Counted from the first letter of the stretch, positions 12,801-25,400 are shown. The stretch: 64,000 nucleotides of DNA from Linnemannia schmuckeri (GCA_029449235.1 JANATG010000014.1:806001-870000); one strand, 5' to 3'. Program-made: numbers and translations. Notes: generated by a model not told the origin, from the sequence alone.

Positions 12801-15072
12801 ATCAAGCAATGGGAGAACCACGAGGAAGGCTGGGTTAACAAGGTAGCTATCCTATGTCAAACTGTAAACATTTTTTTTCCAACTCGAGTACATCTACATA
12901 CACTTTCATAACAAGGCATATTATTGTGCGATATGTCCCTGTAGACGACCGATTTGACAGAAGAGGTTAAGAAGGGCGCAGACTTGGTTCGCCACAAGGA
13001 CAAGGCCATCCACGACCTCAGGCACAAGATACAAGGGCACAACGCCGAGATTGGCCGCCTCAACGATGCTCTCAACCAGGCTCGTGGTGAGCTCCACGAA
13101 GACCGCAAGCGTCGCGCCTCCGAGATCGAGGACAAGGTTACCGAGAAGACCCACCACTTCCACCAGGATAAGGCCGTCCTAGAGAAGACCATCTCCGACC
13201 TTGAGCACGACATCAAGCACCTTGAAAAGAAGATCCGGCTTGACCACGATTACGCCCTCCTCGAGCGCCAGCAGGGCGAGCAGATCCGCGAGCTTACACT
13301 CTGGAAGCAGAATTCGATCGAGCAGACCAAGGAGTGGGAGACGACTGTCGCCAACTTGGAGCGCGAGAAGGAGCTGCAGGTTGGAATGCTGACCCGTTAC
13401 GAGAGCCAGATCCACACCCTCCAGTCCCAGGTTGATGGTGCTAATGCATGGCGCCTGAAGGCGATCGAGCAGGCCGAGAAGTTGACTGCGATGATTGATA
13501 GACTTGAGAAGGAATTGAGCATCTTGAAGAGTACTCTTGCCCAGCACGATGCCAATGATGCAGAGTTGAACGAGAGAATTCATTCGTTGACTATCCAGAT
13601 CGAGACCCTTGAGGCCTCTAGAGATGAGCTTCACCGCGAGGCGCGCGCCAAGGATACCCATATTACCGAGCTGGAAGAGCGTCTTCGCGGTGAGCTCAGT
13701 AGCTATAAAGCTCGTCTAGCTGACACCCGCCGCGAGCTCACTACCAAGGACAAGAGGATTGATGTCCTCAACGCCCGCATCGCCGAGTTCACCAGGTAAG
13801 GAACAATCGCTTAGGTAGGATTTGGTAAATACTTTCGACTGTGTTTTCAGCATCTGACCATTACATTTTTTTCTATCATTTCGAATACCATTAGACAAAT
13901 GGCGGACCTTGAGTTCCGTGTGGCTCAGGACAAGGATTCGATGGCAGCCATGGAGAGCACGCTTGACAAGTTGCACCACACCCTGGCTGCCCAGATGGAC
14001 AGGTACAAGACCCTCGACAGTAAGTACCAGACCGCCCTCCAGACCCAAGCCGACCAAGACAAGCAGCTTTACAAGCTTGAGAAGACCCTTGATCGTGTCA
14101 CGGCCGAGGATGCCGACAAGGTCAAGACTCTCGAGTTCAAGAACCGCCATCTCGAGAAGGAGCTTAATAAGGCTCTCAAGCGCGTCGACAACCTCCAGGT
14201 TGAGCTCCACAATGTCACTCGTCAGTATCACGACATTCTGGCCCTAATCGAGGATTCTAAGGCCAAGATGGCCAAGATGGTCCCCGCCGAGCAGGCCAGC
14301 CACGACACCTGTTCTGCACGTATCCGTTCCGGCGAGAAGGAGGTCGTCAGGTTGTCATCCAAGATTGAAGACCTGAAGTCTCAAGTCGATCGCATGTCAA
14401 AGGATCAAGCCTTTCGCGATTCCGCCTGGGCGTTGGCCGAGAATGGGTACAAGGACCGAATCCACCAATTGACCAAATCACAAACAACGCTCGAGTTACA
14501 GGTGCGTGATGCCCAGAATGCACGCGATCTCGAAAAGGCCGCACACGACCAGGACTTGCTCCGCGCTAAACGCGAAAAGGAGAAACAAGAAGAGATGATC
14601 CAGTCCTTGCGCCGAACCCAGAAGCAGATGCAAAAGGAGTTTATAACTATGGAGACCCATATGCGTCATGAGATGAGTGCTACCAAGGATTTCACAGATC
14701 TGCTGGGCAAGCTCAAGGCTTCCATTAAGCGTGATTCCGAGGCCGAGTTGCGTTCCCTTGATGAGCTTGAGAAGGTTCGTCTTTTTTACAGCTTTGGCTT
14801 TTTTACAGCTTGTCTTTTTTTTTGGTGTTGTGTGAAATCCAAGTCAAGGGGTTATTAACATTTGTTCTTTCCTATACTTGTTTGTGTGCTGGTTTGGGGT
14901 TGAATAGGAGCTTAAGTCGCGCGAGTCGGTGGTCGAGGAGACGATTTTGCTTACTCGCAGCCGGATGGACAGCGGTGCCTTTTTGGAGTCGAGTGAGAGC
15001 AGCAATGGCAACATGTTATCGTCGTCGTCTTCCTCGCATACCTCTGACCGTCGCAACATTACTGCCCATTAA
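9885..15072 (+). CDS. Giant coiled-coil protein, function unknown
   Basis: Four exons (9885-12842, 12945-13795, 13895-14774, 14908-15072) with consistent phases encode 1617 residues. The first roughly 280 are polar and disordered, rich in His, Ser and Thr. From about residue 285 to 1585 the protein is almost continuous heptad-like sequence rich in Glu, Lys, Leu, Asp and Gln, with no transmembrane segment or signal peptide. There is internal repetition: STASTLRTEVEGLRQEL near residue 710 recurs as STANTLRVEVESLREQL near residue 820. The tail is Ser-rich (SSSSSSH). No motor, kinase or membrane-targeting domain is visible, so a scaffold, tether or cytoskeletal role is only a guess; coiled coils attract spurious matches to myosin and golgin families. 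The third intron uses an unusual GTTCGT donor. Confidence 0.85.
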
Positions 15073-15582
15073 ATGTTGTAGGGTTGCTATTATTTACCAA
15101 TTATGTAATAATTTTCAATACCAAAATCCGCCGCCATCTTCTGCACGCTCGTTTTTGAACTGTTCGGAGCCAAAGGCGCATGTTGCCACCAACCCGACGA
15201 AAAAGAGGCGATTTGATGTGAGGATGATGATAAAGAAGGAATTCATTATTGCCAACCCCGCCCTTAATCGACAATCGTATCTCCAATTGCTGACAAGGCG
15301 GTCTTCCCACGGCCCGAAGTGCGCCTTGAACTCTTGAGCATTCATTGAGTACTAAAACTGCAGCCTTCCCTCCCTTTTGTGGCTCAATTGCTTGCGCACA
15401 CACACATTCACACTCATCCCCATACTTTACTCTTCTAGATATACCTTTATTCTTTTATCCCCACTTTTCTCTTTCTCCTTTCTCTTACTCTTTCTCTTTT
15501 CTCTTTTCTCTTTTCTCTTTCTCTTCGTCTTTTTGTACCCTTCTTTATTTACTCCTTTCCTCACTTATTTATATTATCCGTC
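15073..15582. other. Intergenic spacer
   Basis: No gene. 15073-15350 is mixed 3' flank. 15400-15570 is C/T-rich with TCTTT runs and forms the leader of the peptidase gene. Confidence 0.6.
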
Positions 15583-16638
15583 ATGGCCCCAACTGTCGCC
15601 CCCTATGGTAACAGCTCCTCTCACAGCCAGTACTGATGTTCTACTGTTACTGCTACTACCCTCACACCATAATCATCAACAAAGCAATGAACAACACACA
15701 CATCCGCACGCTCAATTTCTAATCCCATTTCTGCATCTCTCCTTTTCGTCGTTCTGCGTGTCAAATGAATGACTAACAGGAGAGTGGAAATCCCCCATCG
15801 ACGTGACCTTCATCACCTCATCCACCGCAACGCAATCCAACTTGCGCAAGAACGAAACCACCGGTGATCTCTTCTGGGCCGAGATCAACAAGGACACCAA
15901 CGGTCGTCAAACCATCCAACACCGTTCTGCCGCCACCGGTCACACGACCGAGCTCACCCCCGAACCCTTCATCGCCCGTACGCGCGTCCACGAGTACGGT
16001 GGAGCTGTCTTCTCCCTCGGTTCGAATTTTGTCGTCTCGTCCAACGATGCCGATTGTCGGCTGTACAAGATTGATGTCGCTAGCAAGGAGGCTACTCCAC
16101 TCACACCCGAGAATAAGGACTGGAGATATGCAGATATCGAGATTCACCCTTCAGAAAAGTTTTTGATTTGTGTGCGCGAGGACCATACGGTCGATACCCC
16201 TCAGACGGTTGTCAACACGTTAGTGGTTGTCAGATTGGATACCAAGGAGCCCAATGTCGAGGTGTTGGTCGAGGGTGCAGATTTCTATTCTGCTCCAAGG
16301 TTCAACCCTGTCCAGCCCACTGAGTTTGCGTATTATTCGTGGAACCATCCTTTCATGACTTGGGATCATACCCAGTTGTACTATGGACATCTCGAGATCT
16401 CTGGGGAGAAGGTCAAGGTGGCGTCACAGGTGCTGTTGGGAGGTGCAGATAAGACGCAGGAGGAGAGTATTAACCAACCTCGGTTTGCGGCGGATGGGAC
16501 TCTGTACTTTATTAATGACAAGACTGGATTCTGGAACTTGTACAGTTATAAAGCTGGCAAGGAGGTTGAGCTCGTTCTCCAGGAACCCTTCCAGGCCGAG
16601 TTCCAGGGTAAGTTCGCTACTTTTATCACGTTTCGTTC

Positions 16639-16676
<38 letters not shown>

Positions 16677-18010
16677 TAGCTCTTTCGAAAAAATGCTTTC
16701 CATTTAATATGTGTATTTTAGTGTGGCGCATTACTGACCATTTTTATTTCGTCTTTTGTTTATACAATTGGGGATTAATTAGGCTCTGCTTGGGTCTTTG
16801 GTGCCAGATCTTACTACCCTTTGAAGTCGGATCCTACCAAGATTGCTGCCAGCTACATCAAGGATGGTACGTGGGATATGGGGTACACACACAAGAAGAA
16901 AGGGACATGTCGAAAAAGCAGGATATGAACAGGAACTCTGAACAAACGTGACGACAGTTACCAAGAATCCAGAAAGAACATAACATTACGTGGGCATATA
17001 CCGGACGAGGAGTGTTTTCACCAAAATTTAACTCGCAGTCATATTACGCTGTAATTATTTAGGTCTGAGCCATTTGGCGGTTATTGACACTAAGACCAAG
17101 ACGCTGAAGGATGTCCCTCTTGACTTCCAGGTCATCACCTCGGTCTATGCCACGACCAACGGCCAGGATGATGTTCTTCTTTTGGGCGTCGGAAGCTACA
17201 ACGTCCCGTCCCAGACCATCAGCTACAATCTTAGCACCAACCAGTACGACATCATCATGGAGTCGAGCGCGGCCGAGGTTCCCAACGGATTCGTCTCCAA
17301 CCCCGAGCCCCTCACCTTCAAGACCACCGGCAACTTGGACGCATATGCCCTGTACTACCCTCCCACCAACGCCGACTATGTCGCCCCCGAGGGCACTCTG
17401 CCTCCTCTCCGCGTCTTGTCCCACGGCGGACCCACCGTTGCCTTCGAGTCGAACCTGAACTGGAACATCAACTACTTCACATCTCGCGGATTCGGCGTTG
17501 TTGCGGTCAACTATGGAGGCTCGACCAACTATGGTCGTGAGTACCGTAGCCGTCTTCGTACCAAGTGGGGAATTGTTGATGTTGATGACTGCTGCAACGC
17601 CGCAACGTACTTGGTCCAGAGGGGGGACGTAGATCCTGAAAAGCTGGCGATTGTCGGAGGCAGTGCTGGAGGGTACTCGACTTTGGCCTGCTTGGCGTTC
17701 AAGGATGTGTTCAAGGCCGGAGTGAGTCACTACGGTATTGGTGACTTGGAGACGCTGGCCAAGGATACGCACAAGTTTGAGCTGTTGTACCCCGAGTCCC
17801 TGATTGGGCCTTACCCCAAGGCCAAGGCTCTGTACCGTGAGCGGTCGCCACTGTACTCTGCTGACAAGATCACCTGCCCCTGCGCGTTCTTCCAGGGCGC
17901 CAAAGATAAGGTGGTCCCTCCTAATCAGGCTGAGATGATGGTCTCGGCCTTGAAGGAGCGCGGTCTCCCTGTTACTTACGTTCTCTTTGAGGAAGAAGCC
18001 CATGGTAAGT

Positions 18011-18056
<46 letters not shown>

Positions 18057-18354
18057 AGTTTCCATATTGCATTTATTTGCTTGGACCTGGTGTTGTTTAT
18101 GTGATTTGAGTGTTCATCTTGTCTACTGCTCCTCTTCATACTGTCGATCTGGTTTTATTGTTTTTTACTAGGGATATAATATTAATGACTAACTGAATGA
18201 ATCCGTGAATGCATTGTGATTAGGTTTCCGTATGCCCAAGAACGTTAAGGCAGCATTGCAGGGCGAAGTCACTTTCTTGGGCAGGATCTTTGGTTTCACG
18301 CCCTTTGACGCCGTCCCCATCGACATCATTAACGAGGATGCCATTGGAAAGTAG
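15583..18354 (+). CDS. S9-family serine peptidase (acylaminoacyl-peptidase/dipeptidyl-peptidase-like)
   Basis: A prolyl-oligopeptidase-type enzyme that probably cleaves dipeptides or acyl-amino acids from short peptides. Five exons: 15583-15607, 15780-16607, 16783-16866, 17063-18004 and 18224-18354. Phases agree and give 669 residues. The first exon is only 25 nt and encodes MAPTVAPY plus one base; splicing to GEWKSPID restores the conserved N-terminus of this group. Residues 10-380 look like the beta-propeller part. The alpha/beta-hydrolase part has HGGPT, the nucleophile motif GGSAGG (Ser513), Asp594 in GAKDKVVPP and His626 in EEEAHGF, so the catalytic triad is complete. There is no signal peptide, which suggests a cytosolic enzyme. 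Two introns carry extreme homopolymers (29 A and 41 T). Exact substrate specificity cannot be assigned. Confidence 0.92.
16639..16667. repeat. Poly(A) tract of 29 in an intron
   Basis: Uninterrupted A run in intron 2 of the S9 peptidase gene, close to the donor. Confidence 0.95.
18013..18053. repeat. Poly(T) tract of 41 in an intron
   Basis: Uninterrupted T run starting eight bases inside the donor of intron 4 of the S9 peptidase gene. It is the longest homopolymer in the window. Confidence 0.95.
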
Positions 18355-18743
18355 ATAGACCTTTTTGTTATTATTCCCTGTCAGATGAAATGTTTTTTTT
18401 TTAAAAAAAAAAAAAAGAAAAAAAAAAATATCAACGAGTGAGAAATGAAAGAGGATGAAGAGATAGAGAGTAATGATATTGGAAACAAGAGAAGAGGACA
18501 CTGCTTCCTACTCTTTGCTTCAGTTTTGATACTGCTATTTCTACTCTTTTGGGTTGGTTAGTCGGCTGGCTTAGGTATGTTGTAGGCTGGGAAGGTATAA
18601 AGAGGTTGGGTTTGGTTGATTGTTTGGGTTGGTTGAGAGCAAGAAAGGAAAACAAGGAAGAGAGGAAGGGATGGAAGAAGGGGATGAGAGACAGCGGGAA
18701 CAAAAGGAGTCGCGACGACGCGAGAGCGGATTCGTAGTGAGAG

Positions 18744-18769
18744 CAAACAAACAAACAAACAAACAAACA
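18744..18769. repeat. (CAAA)n microsatellite
   Basis: About six copies of CAAA running into a poly(A) stretch. Confidence 0.9.
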
Positions 18770-18896
18770 AAAAAAAAAAAAAAAGTACAAGCTCATGACT
18801 CGCTTGGGGTGGAGGAGAACAGACATGCTTACTATTCAGTGTCCCCGTCTCCGTCTTTCTCGATGTCGTGTCCATGACTGAGTATCTTGCAGTGGA

Positions 18897-18913
18897 TGTG
18901 TGTGTGTGTGTGT
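18897..18913. repeat. (TG)n dinucleotide run
   Basis: About eight TG units in the purine-rich part of the spacer. Confidence 0.9.
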
Positions 18914-21318
18914 CGGAATTGCAATGAAAAATTACGATCTCGTCCATGATGTGGAGTGATAGACAGACAGCCAGGACGGTGGCGATGAGGGCGGAGGAAA
19001 GGGGGATAAGAAGAGAAGAAGAAAGAAGAAAGAAGAGGACGAGAGAAACAGAAGAAAGAAGGGGGTTCGACCTGAAATTGAATAAAGTTGCATGAAGGAG
19101 AGATTGCATGAAGGGGGGAGTATGATTTTGCAAAGGACGCGAAGTTAGGGCACTGGGAACAATAAGAAATGATAGGAATATTTTTCACGAAATACGACAG
19201 GTTCTTTTGAAAATAAATATGAGGGGTTCTGGTTAAAGAAAATAGAGACAAGGGGGAGCGGGGCGGGCAATGATGGTGTTGATTGGAGACTATAGTCCTT
19301 GAGATCAACCGAGTTGTGGAAGGTGTCCCCATCAAAGTCTTTCAAGCAAAGTCTATGTTTTTTTTGTCAGCCAACCCACTCACTCCTCCCCATCCCCTCC
19401 CTTCGCCCTTCCCCTCTCTTCTTTCCATTCCTACCTCCCTCGCACTTCAGCCGTGTATTTCCTCCTCTCTTTTCTCAGCCTTTCCCCTTCTCCCTGGTAA
19501 CTCTGACATCAACCTCCGTCGTCATCCAAATCCTGTCCCATCCTGACCCCAAGGTTTCCTTTTCCTTAGTAAGAAGGGATGGCACAACATTTAAAACGGC
19601 GGTATAAACAAAATGTACGAGCGCGAACAAACAAAAAAAAAAAGAAAAAAAAAGTGTCCGATCAGGGAGCCGCTTTTTCATCTCCATGAGGTTCTTTTCT
19701 CTTTGCTTACGCGTTTACTTGTTCTCCTTCGTCTCTTATGCCAAAGCTATTACGGAAAATGTGTACTTAATCACGACCAAAGCAAGAAAGAAAGAAGGAC
19801 GAGGGATGAAGGGAGATGAAAAGAAAAAATGTAGGAGGGATGAGTGAAAAAAGTGGCATGTTCGGCGGGGGCGTGATGCAACAAACTCGACAAGAACAAA
19901 AAAAAAAGACAGGAGAAGGGGAAGGAGAAGGGGGGGGATAAGAGTCCAAAAATATGCGCTCAGGAATGTAGCAAAAAAAACATGGCGGATGAGGGGGGCA
20001 CGGCGGAGGGAGGTTGAGTGGATGAATGGGCGTGTTGGGTGCGTTGGGGTAATGAAATGAGCGAGTTAGAGCAAGAGGAACGAAAGTGAGAGCTAGAGAG
20101 CAAACGCGACAAGTGAACAGTGACGAAGAGGCGAATCGCGTTAAGTACTGATGAGCAAAAGACGAAGCAGAACTCCTTGAAAACGTGTGTTGTTGATGGC
20201 TTAATTGACAGTTGGTAGCGTTGAGATAAACGATTGTATTACTAGGATTATCATCCTCGAACAGACGAAAAAGAGAAAGCTGTGTGTATGCTCGCTGTGG
20301 GGTCTGTTGAGAGGACAAGTGAGCCATGGTCAATGCTCAAAACGCGAAAATAAAACGAACTAAAGAGGGGAAGAGAGAAAAAAAAACGGCTGAAAAGAAG
20401 AGCGAGCTCTTGTGCATTATTTTACCGTTGCGGGCGTGCGCGCTGTTGAGCGTTTCTCCTGATCGGTGAAGCGTATCGCCATGTGTTGTTTCGATGTGAC
20501 GATAGTGTCTGTGTGAGTGGTGATTCGTGTGCTGGGCAACGCTGGTCGTTTGGGTTGTGAGATGGGGGTTGGAGTGTTGTGTAAACGGATCGGGTACATG
20601 GAGGAATGGCAAAGGAATGAGTGAGATATACATGACCCCTGAACTCTCGTTTTTAATCACTGTAGTGATTGATCAAAGATGTTACTGATTAGTGTAGATG
20701 GTTCAATAGTTGCTAGTCCCTCGTTGCTGATGAGATGGGGGCATGGATAAGCATGGATTAGGGTACATATGTGTATGTGCTCCAGCAATGAACAAGAGAG
20801 AACAGGAACCTCACTGACAAGGCACATCAATATGCATTGTGTACTTGTATACTGTTTAACAATACGGTTGATAAAGGTGGGCATACAAGTTACAAGAGGA
20901 TGAGAGCAGCAGCCAGCAACCTGTGCGTGTTGGTTGGCTGTGGCCAATCTCCTGTCCTCTTCCTTCCCCCCCCCGCGCCTCCTTCTCTTGTTCTCTCGTT
21001 TGGCCCCCTTTCTTTTCTTCTACTTAGCGACAACCTCTGATATGGTTCCATTGGCCAATCCGTCGTACCACCATAATAATGTCCCTTGTCTCTTGCTTGC
21101 TTGCTTGCTTTGCTTGTCTGCTTGTTTGTTTGTTCCCTCGTTCAATTATCGGACCATTCGCTTATCTGACCGTGCATTCCTTTTGTCTCTCTTTCTGTGC
21201 ATCTTTGTATGCTCATCTTTTCTTTGTACTCACTCACTCACATTCTCTCGTTTTCTCTCTCTCACTTTTGCCTTTTTACTCCTTTTCTCTTGCTCCTCCT
21301 TCCCTCCTTTTTTTCTTG

Positions 21319-21320
<2 letters not shown>

Positions 21321-21349
<29 letters not shown>
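21321..21349. repeat. Poly(T) tract of 29
   Basis: Uninterrupted T run within a longer C/T-rich domain. A (CT)n run follows at 21399-21432. Confidence 0.95.
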
Positions 21350-22489
21350 GGCTCATCTCATCCATCTCACGCACGCCTCGATAGCCATTTTCCTTTTCCC
21401 TCTCTCTCTCTCTATCTCTCTCTCTCTCTCTTGGCCATTCTATTCTCTCTTCCCTTTCGTTTCCCTTTTCCTATCTGTTTTTTTTTTGACTCCCTTCTTC
21501 TCTTCCCTCTGTTTCTTCTCTATCCATTGTACCCGGTTGTCTTTCTTGTCCTTTTGTTTTTCCTTGTTTAGTCCTTTGCTCCTCCTAACTCCTCTACTCC
21601 TCCTCCTCCTCCCCTCTTCCTCGCTGCTCACTTTCTTTTCTCTTTCTTTCCCTCAAGGAAAATCATACCTTTCATTTTTCCTTTTTCCTTTTTCCCTTTC
21701 TCGTATCTTTTCGCGTCTTTTTTCTTCGCGGCCCCTGTGGTTCTGTTATTGTTCGTTGGCTTCATTTCGTTGTTAGTCTCGTTGGTTTTACTGTTGCTAT
21801 TCTCCTCCTCTTTAAAGTCGTAACTGCACGTTTCCTTTTCACTTCCTTACTTTGTTTGTCTTATAATTACTGCTCTCGACCCTCTCCCTTATTCCCTTGT
21901 TCCCTCGTTCCTTCCTCCGCCCCCTTTGTCCTTCTTCCCTCCTCCTTTCCTCCACTCATCCAGGATTCTCCTCTCTTACTTTCCTTCTTTCTTTTCCTCT
22001 TTTCTTTTCCTCTTTTCTTTTCCTCTTTACTTTTCCTTTCTTTCTTTCTTTCTCTCCTCTCCTTTTGATTTCTCTTCTTACTTTCACCCTTCACCTTCGT
22101 TGTTCCTTCTACTTCACCTTTCTCTCGAGTCATTGCGGCTCCTCCACCCTCGACTGCATTTCTCGTTCATTTCATTCTCCCTTCATTCGTTCCAAAAACC
22201 AAAAAAAAAAATATAAGTACCACTCAACAAAACCCTTTCGAACTCTGTTATAGTTTGCCAGGGAATAATCATAGTACATCCTCTTATACATACGCACCAC
22301 ACGCGACAACATCCTACCTGCCCTTCCTTTCTAAGAAATTCATACCAGGCACAAAACTAAAAGCGCGGCACCTTTCCTGCTCCACCACAAGCACTACCTC
22401 CGCCCTATCACCACAGCACAATCAGTCTCCCTTCATCTTTTTCATCTCCATCACCGTCTTTCCACCCTGTCCGGCGTTCTCCACTCGCC

Positions 22490-25400
22490 ATGCGAACGAC
22501 TACGTCCGGTCGCGCCTTTGCAAAGGTAATAACAATAATAATAGTACTACATGCATCATGGCCCCCCTTCGTTTATGTATTGTCAACCGGGGTGTGTACT
22601 GTTACCACATTGAACAACGGATACGTGAAGGAGAAGATCCGCCTGTATCACCAGCAAAATGAAGAAAGGGCACCCATTGAGAAGTAGAGATACATGTCAT
22701 CAACAGAATGCCTTTAAATGATGACTGTAATTAAGACACTTCCTTGAAGTCATTTGTCCTTATACTTGAATATTCATCCTAATCTTCATTGATCACAACC
22801 ATCACTACCATCTTCACCGTCACTTCCACTCGCACCCAGCATAATATCAAAAATGAAAAAAGGAATCCCCTAATTTCTCGCCCTCCATCAGCGTCGCTTT
22901 TGGAGGAGCCAGCCCACTAGCACTCTGTGCAATGAAAGCAATGCCTGGCCTAGGCCCACTTACCCCTCAACCTAACAAAAAAACGAAGAGATGCCCTCGC
23001 TGGGTATTACTCTTGGATATGTTACTGTTAACGATCAACTACCCTCGGACCTTCCCCTGTATTTTTTTTTTGCTTTTTCTATGCGGTTTCATGTTGATAC
23101 ACAATGCATTTCTTAGTCCTCAAACCTTTTATCTGGTGAATCTGTCGCACTGAATCTTTGTGTTCATAATTTCTCACACGGTCAGAAAAAGAAAAAGGCA
23201 TGTTGTTTCGAACGACAAGCAGAAATGGAGCTGAGATGAGAACGAAGGGGGGGGGGGGGGGGGGGGGGGATAGTGCAAGGGGACACCAGAATGCAAAAAG
23301 AGGAAAAAATGAAATAGCGTTTGGATGTAGGGCATGCAGAGTCAAAAAATTCATTGGTGACATTGTCAGCCGCCAGGAACCTGGATGTCTGTCTCCTTTT
23401 TTTTCCTTTTCTTTCTTACCACTTTTCCACCTCGAGAAGTTCTGGATATCTGGGAAGAATAGGTGCAGTTGGGATGTATTGGTTCGTTTGAAAGAGAAAT
23501 GGATGCAGTGGTCCTCAATTAACCCCTTGAAAAAGACACAAAAAGAAAGGCAAGGAAAAAAAAAGAAAAGCAATGGGTGGAAGAAAAAGTAGCAATGGGC
23601 TTCATATTGGCATATTGGCAGTTCATATTTTCTCTCTCCCCCCTACTCTGGGCTGCAGTTTTGGCTTTGAGGGGATGAAGGATAAGCGGGGAGACGTACA
23701 AGAGACAGAGAAAGAACGATCAAAGCACCTGCTCCGTTCTTTCTTCAACACTCCCTTCTGCTCTCCTGAACTGGCTTTCTGTGCATAAATCACGGGCCAT
23801 CTCAATTGGAATTCACCAATCACAGCTAGCAGCTGGACGCTAAGCATTTCCAGCTGTCATGAACGGACTAGGTACCAAATTGTCTCTATTATGTTAACTA
23901 ATCCTCATCCTGCGCCTCCACTTTTTCTTGACTCTCACCTATAAAACAGGGCATTTTTGACCTCTTCTCGACATTAATGGTCTCCCTGCCGATCGAGAAC
24001 CACAAGATCTTGTTCAGGACCTACCCAAACAGCTTCACCGCCGAGGAAGCCATCGCCAATCTCGGTGGCCTCCAGTTCATCCAGTCCAACCGCGACACTG
24101 ACCCAAAGGACCCCACCAGGATCATCACCCACGTCGTCACCACCCAGTTCTCACTCTCCCGCGATATGGCCAAGAATCTGTGCCAAACCTTCATGGACGC
24201 CCGGCTCTTTGAAAGCGCATCCGACGCAACAAAGAGAGAGTTCCAAAACAAGGGCATCTACCAGGTCACACCAAAAGGTGCCCACATCCTCGCCAAGTTT
24301 GTCCATCGCAACACATTGCCAGTGGAGGAAACGCGCCATATTACCTCAAACGCGACACCCAACTTGGTTTATCTGGAGCGAGCTGAAGACGAGGACGCCA
24401 TCATCTTGACCCAAAAGCAAGTCGACCTCATCTTCAAAAGGTTTGCCGGACCCGAGCCCAACATGTCCAGACACGCCAGCGACCCGCCATCAAATTCGTC
24501 CAGCCCCGGAGGACGCGATAGAGTTCATTCTGCGCCAGATCTCTGTAACGGAATCGAAGTCAAAGATCAACAGCACAACTACGACGTCTACAAGCATACG
24601 TTTTACGGAAAGGCTGCGGTTGAATGGCTTCTTGACTACACCACCGTCATCAGCAAGGAGGAGGCCATTTGTATCTGTCAGGAGATGGTGACTGGAGGGT
24701 ATATCGAGCAAATCGGAGAGGATCGTAACGGCTCCCAGCTTTTCCGGACTGGCAACTATGCCCTCTACCATTTGACCGAGACGGGACGAGCAGTGGCAGG
24801 ATGGAAGAGTCTCGCTGGTAGCCGAGGCAGTAGTATCAATAACGACTGGATGGATGGTAAGACTCTGCCTTATAACTTTGCAGTTCTTTTATTTTTCTCA
24901 CTCTCTCTTGGTGAATGTTTACTTGATTATTGTCTGCGTCTCAAACCAAGGACGAGAGGAGGCTTACTCATTAACGACAACCAACAAACTAATAGTCTGT
25001 GATCATGACTCCTTTGCATTCGTAGAGCGAAATGCGGTCGGCGGCAAGAATGGTACCGAGGCCAAGCCACTCTCTGTCCAGTTCAAGCTCAACGCCAATA
25101 CCGTCGCTCGTCTGCCTATCTCAACCGAGCGCGATACTCGACGGTCCATGGACGAGAACAGCATCGCCACAACGACAGCAACCCAGTACTCGGAGGAGAC
25201 AGGTCGAGGCTCCATGCGACGACTGTCTCAAATACTTAATGACCCGGCCTTCCAATTGTCCCTTTCGGAGGCCGGAGCCATGTCCAACTATGCACCATCC
25301 TCCGCCGGAAGAGATGTCGCTGATCTTGGATCAGTTGCCGGAGGATCCCCAGCTATGAGCTCGTCGCAGTCAATGACGTCCAACACAACGCGTCTCAACA

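Larger units (their letters stand above)
18355..22489. other. Gene-free, simple-sequence-rich 4.1 kb region
   Basis: No supported gene on either strand. 18430-20400 is purine-rich on the plus strand (GAAG, GGAGG, GAGAGA). 20930-22200 is overwhelmingly C/T on the plus strand. The change falls near 20.5-20.9 kb. Long open frames such as the one at 20934-21776 are by-products of C/T repetition (Leu/Phe/Ser-only translations). The right end is probably the leader of the RGS gene. Confidence 0.65.

Noticed and set aside
19060..19085. GGTTCGA-like tRNA T-arm motif
   Set aside because: No matching T stem, anticodon arm or acceptor stem could be paired around it. Similar motifs at 16020 and 44545 also fail.
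19767..20333. 188-codon open frame on the minus strand
   Set aside because: Mirror image of the purine-rich domain; composition explains its openness and no domain is seen. A leftward non-coding transcript remains possible.
20934..21776. 280-codon open frame on the plus strand
   Set aside because: The translation is almost only Leu, Phe, Ser and Pro from C/T repeats and T29. It has no motif and ends without a gene-like context.
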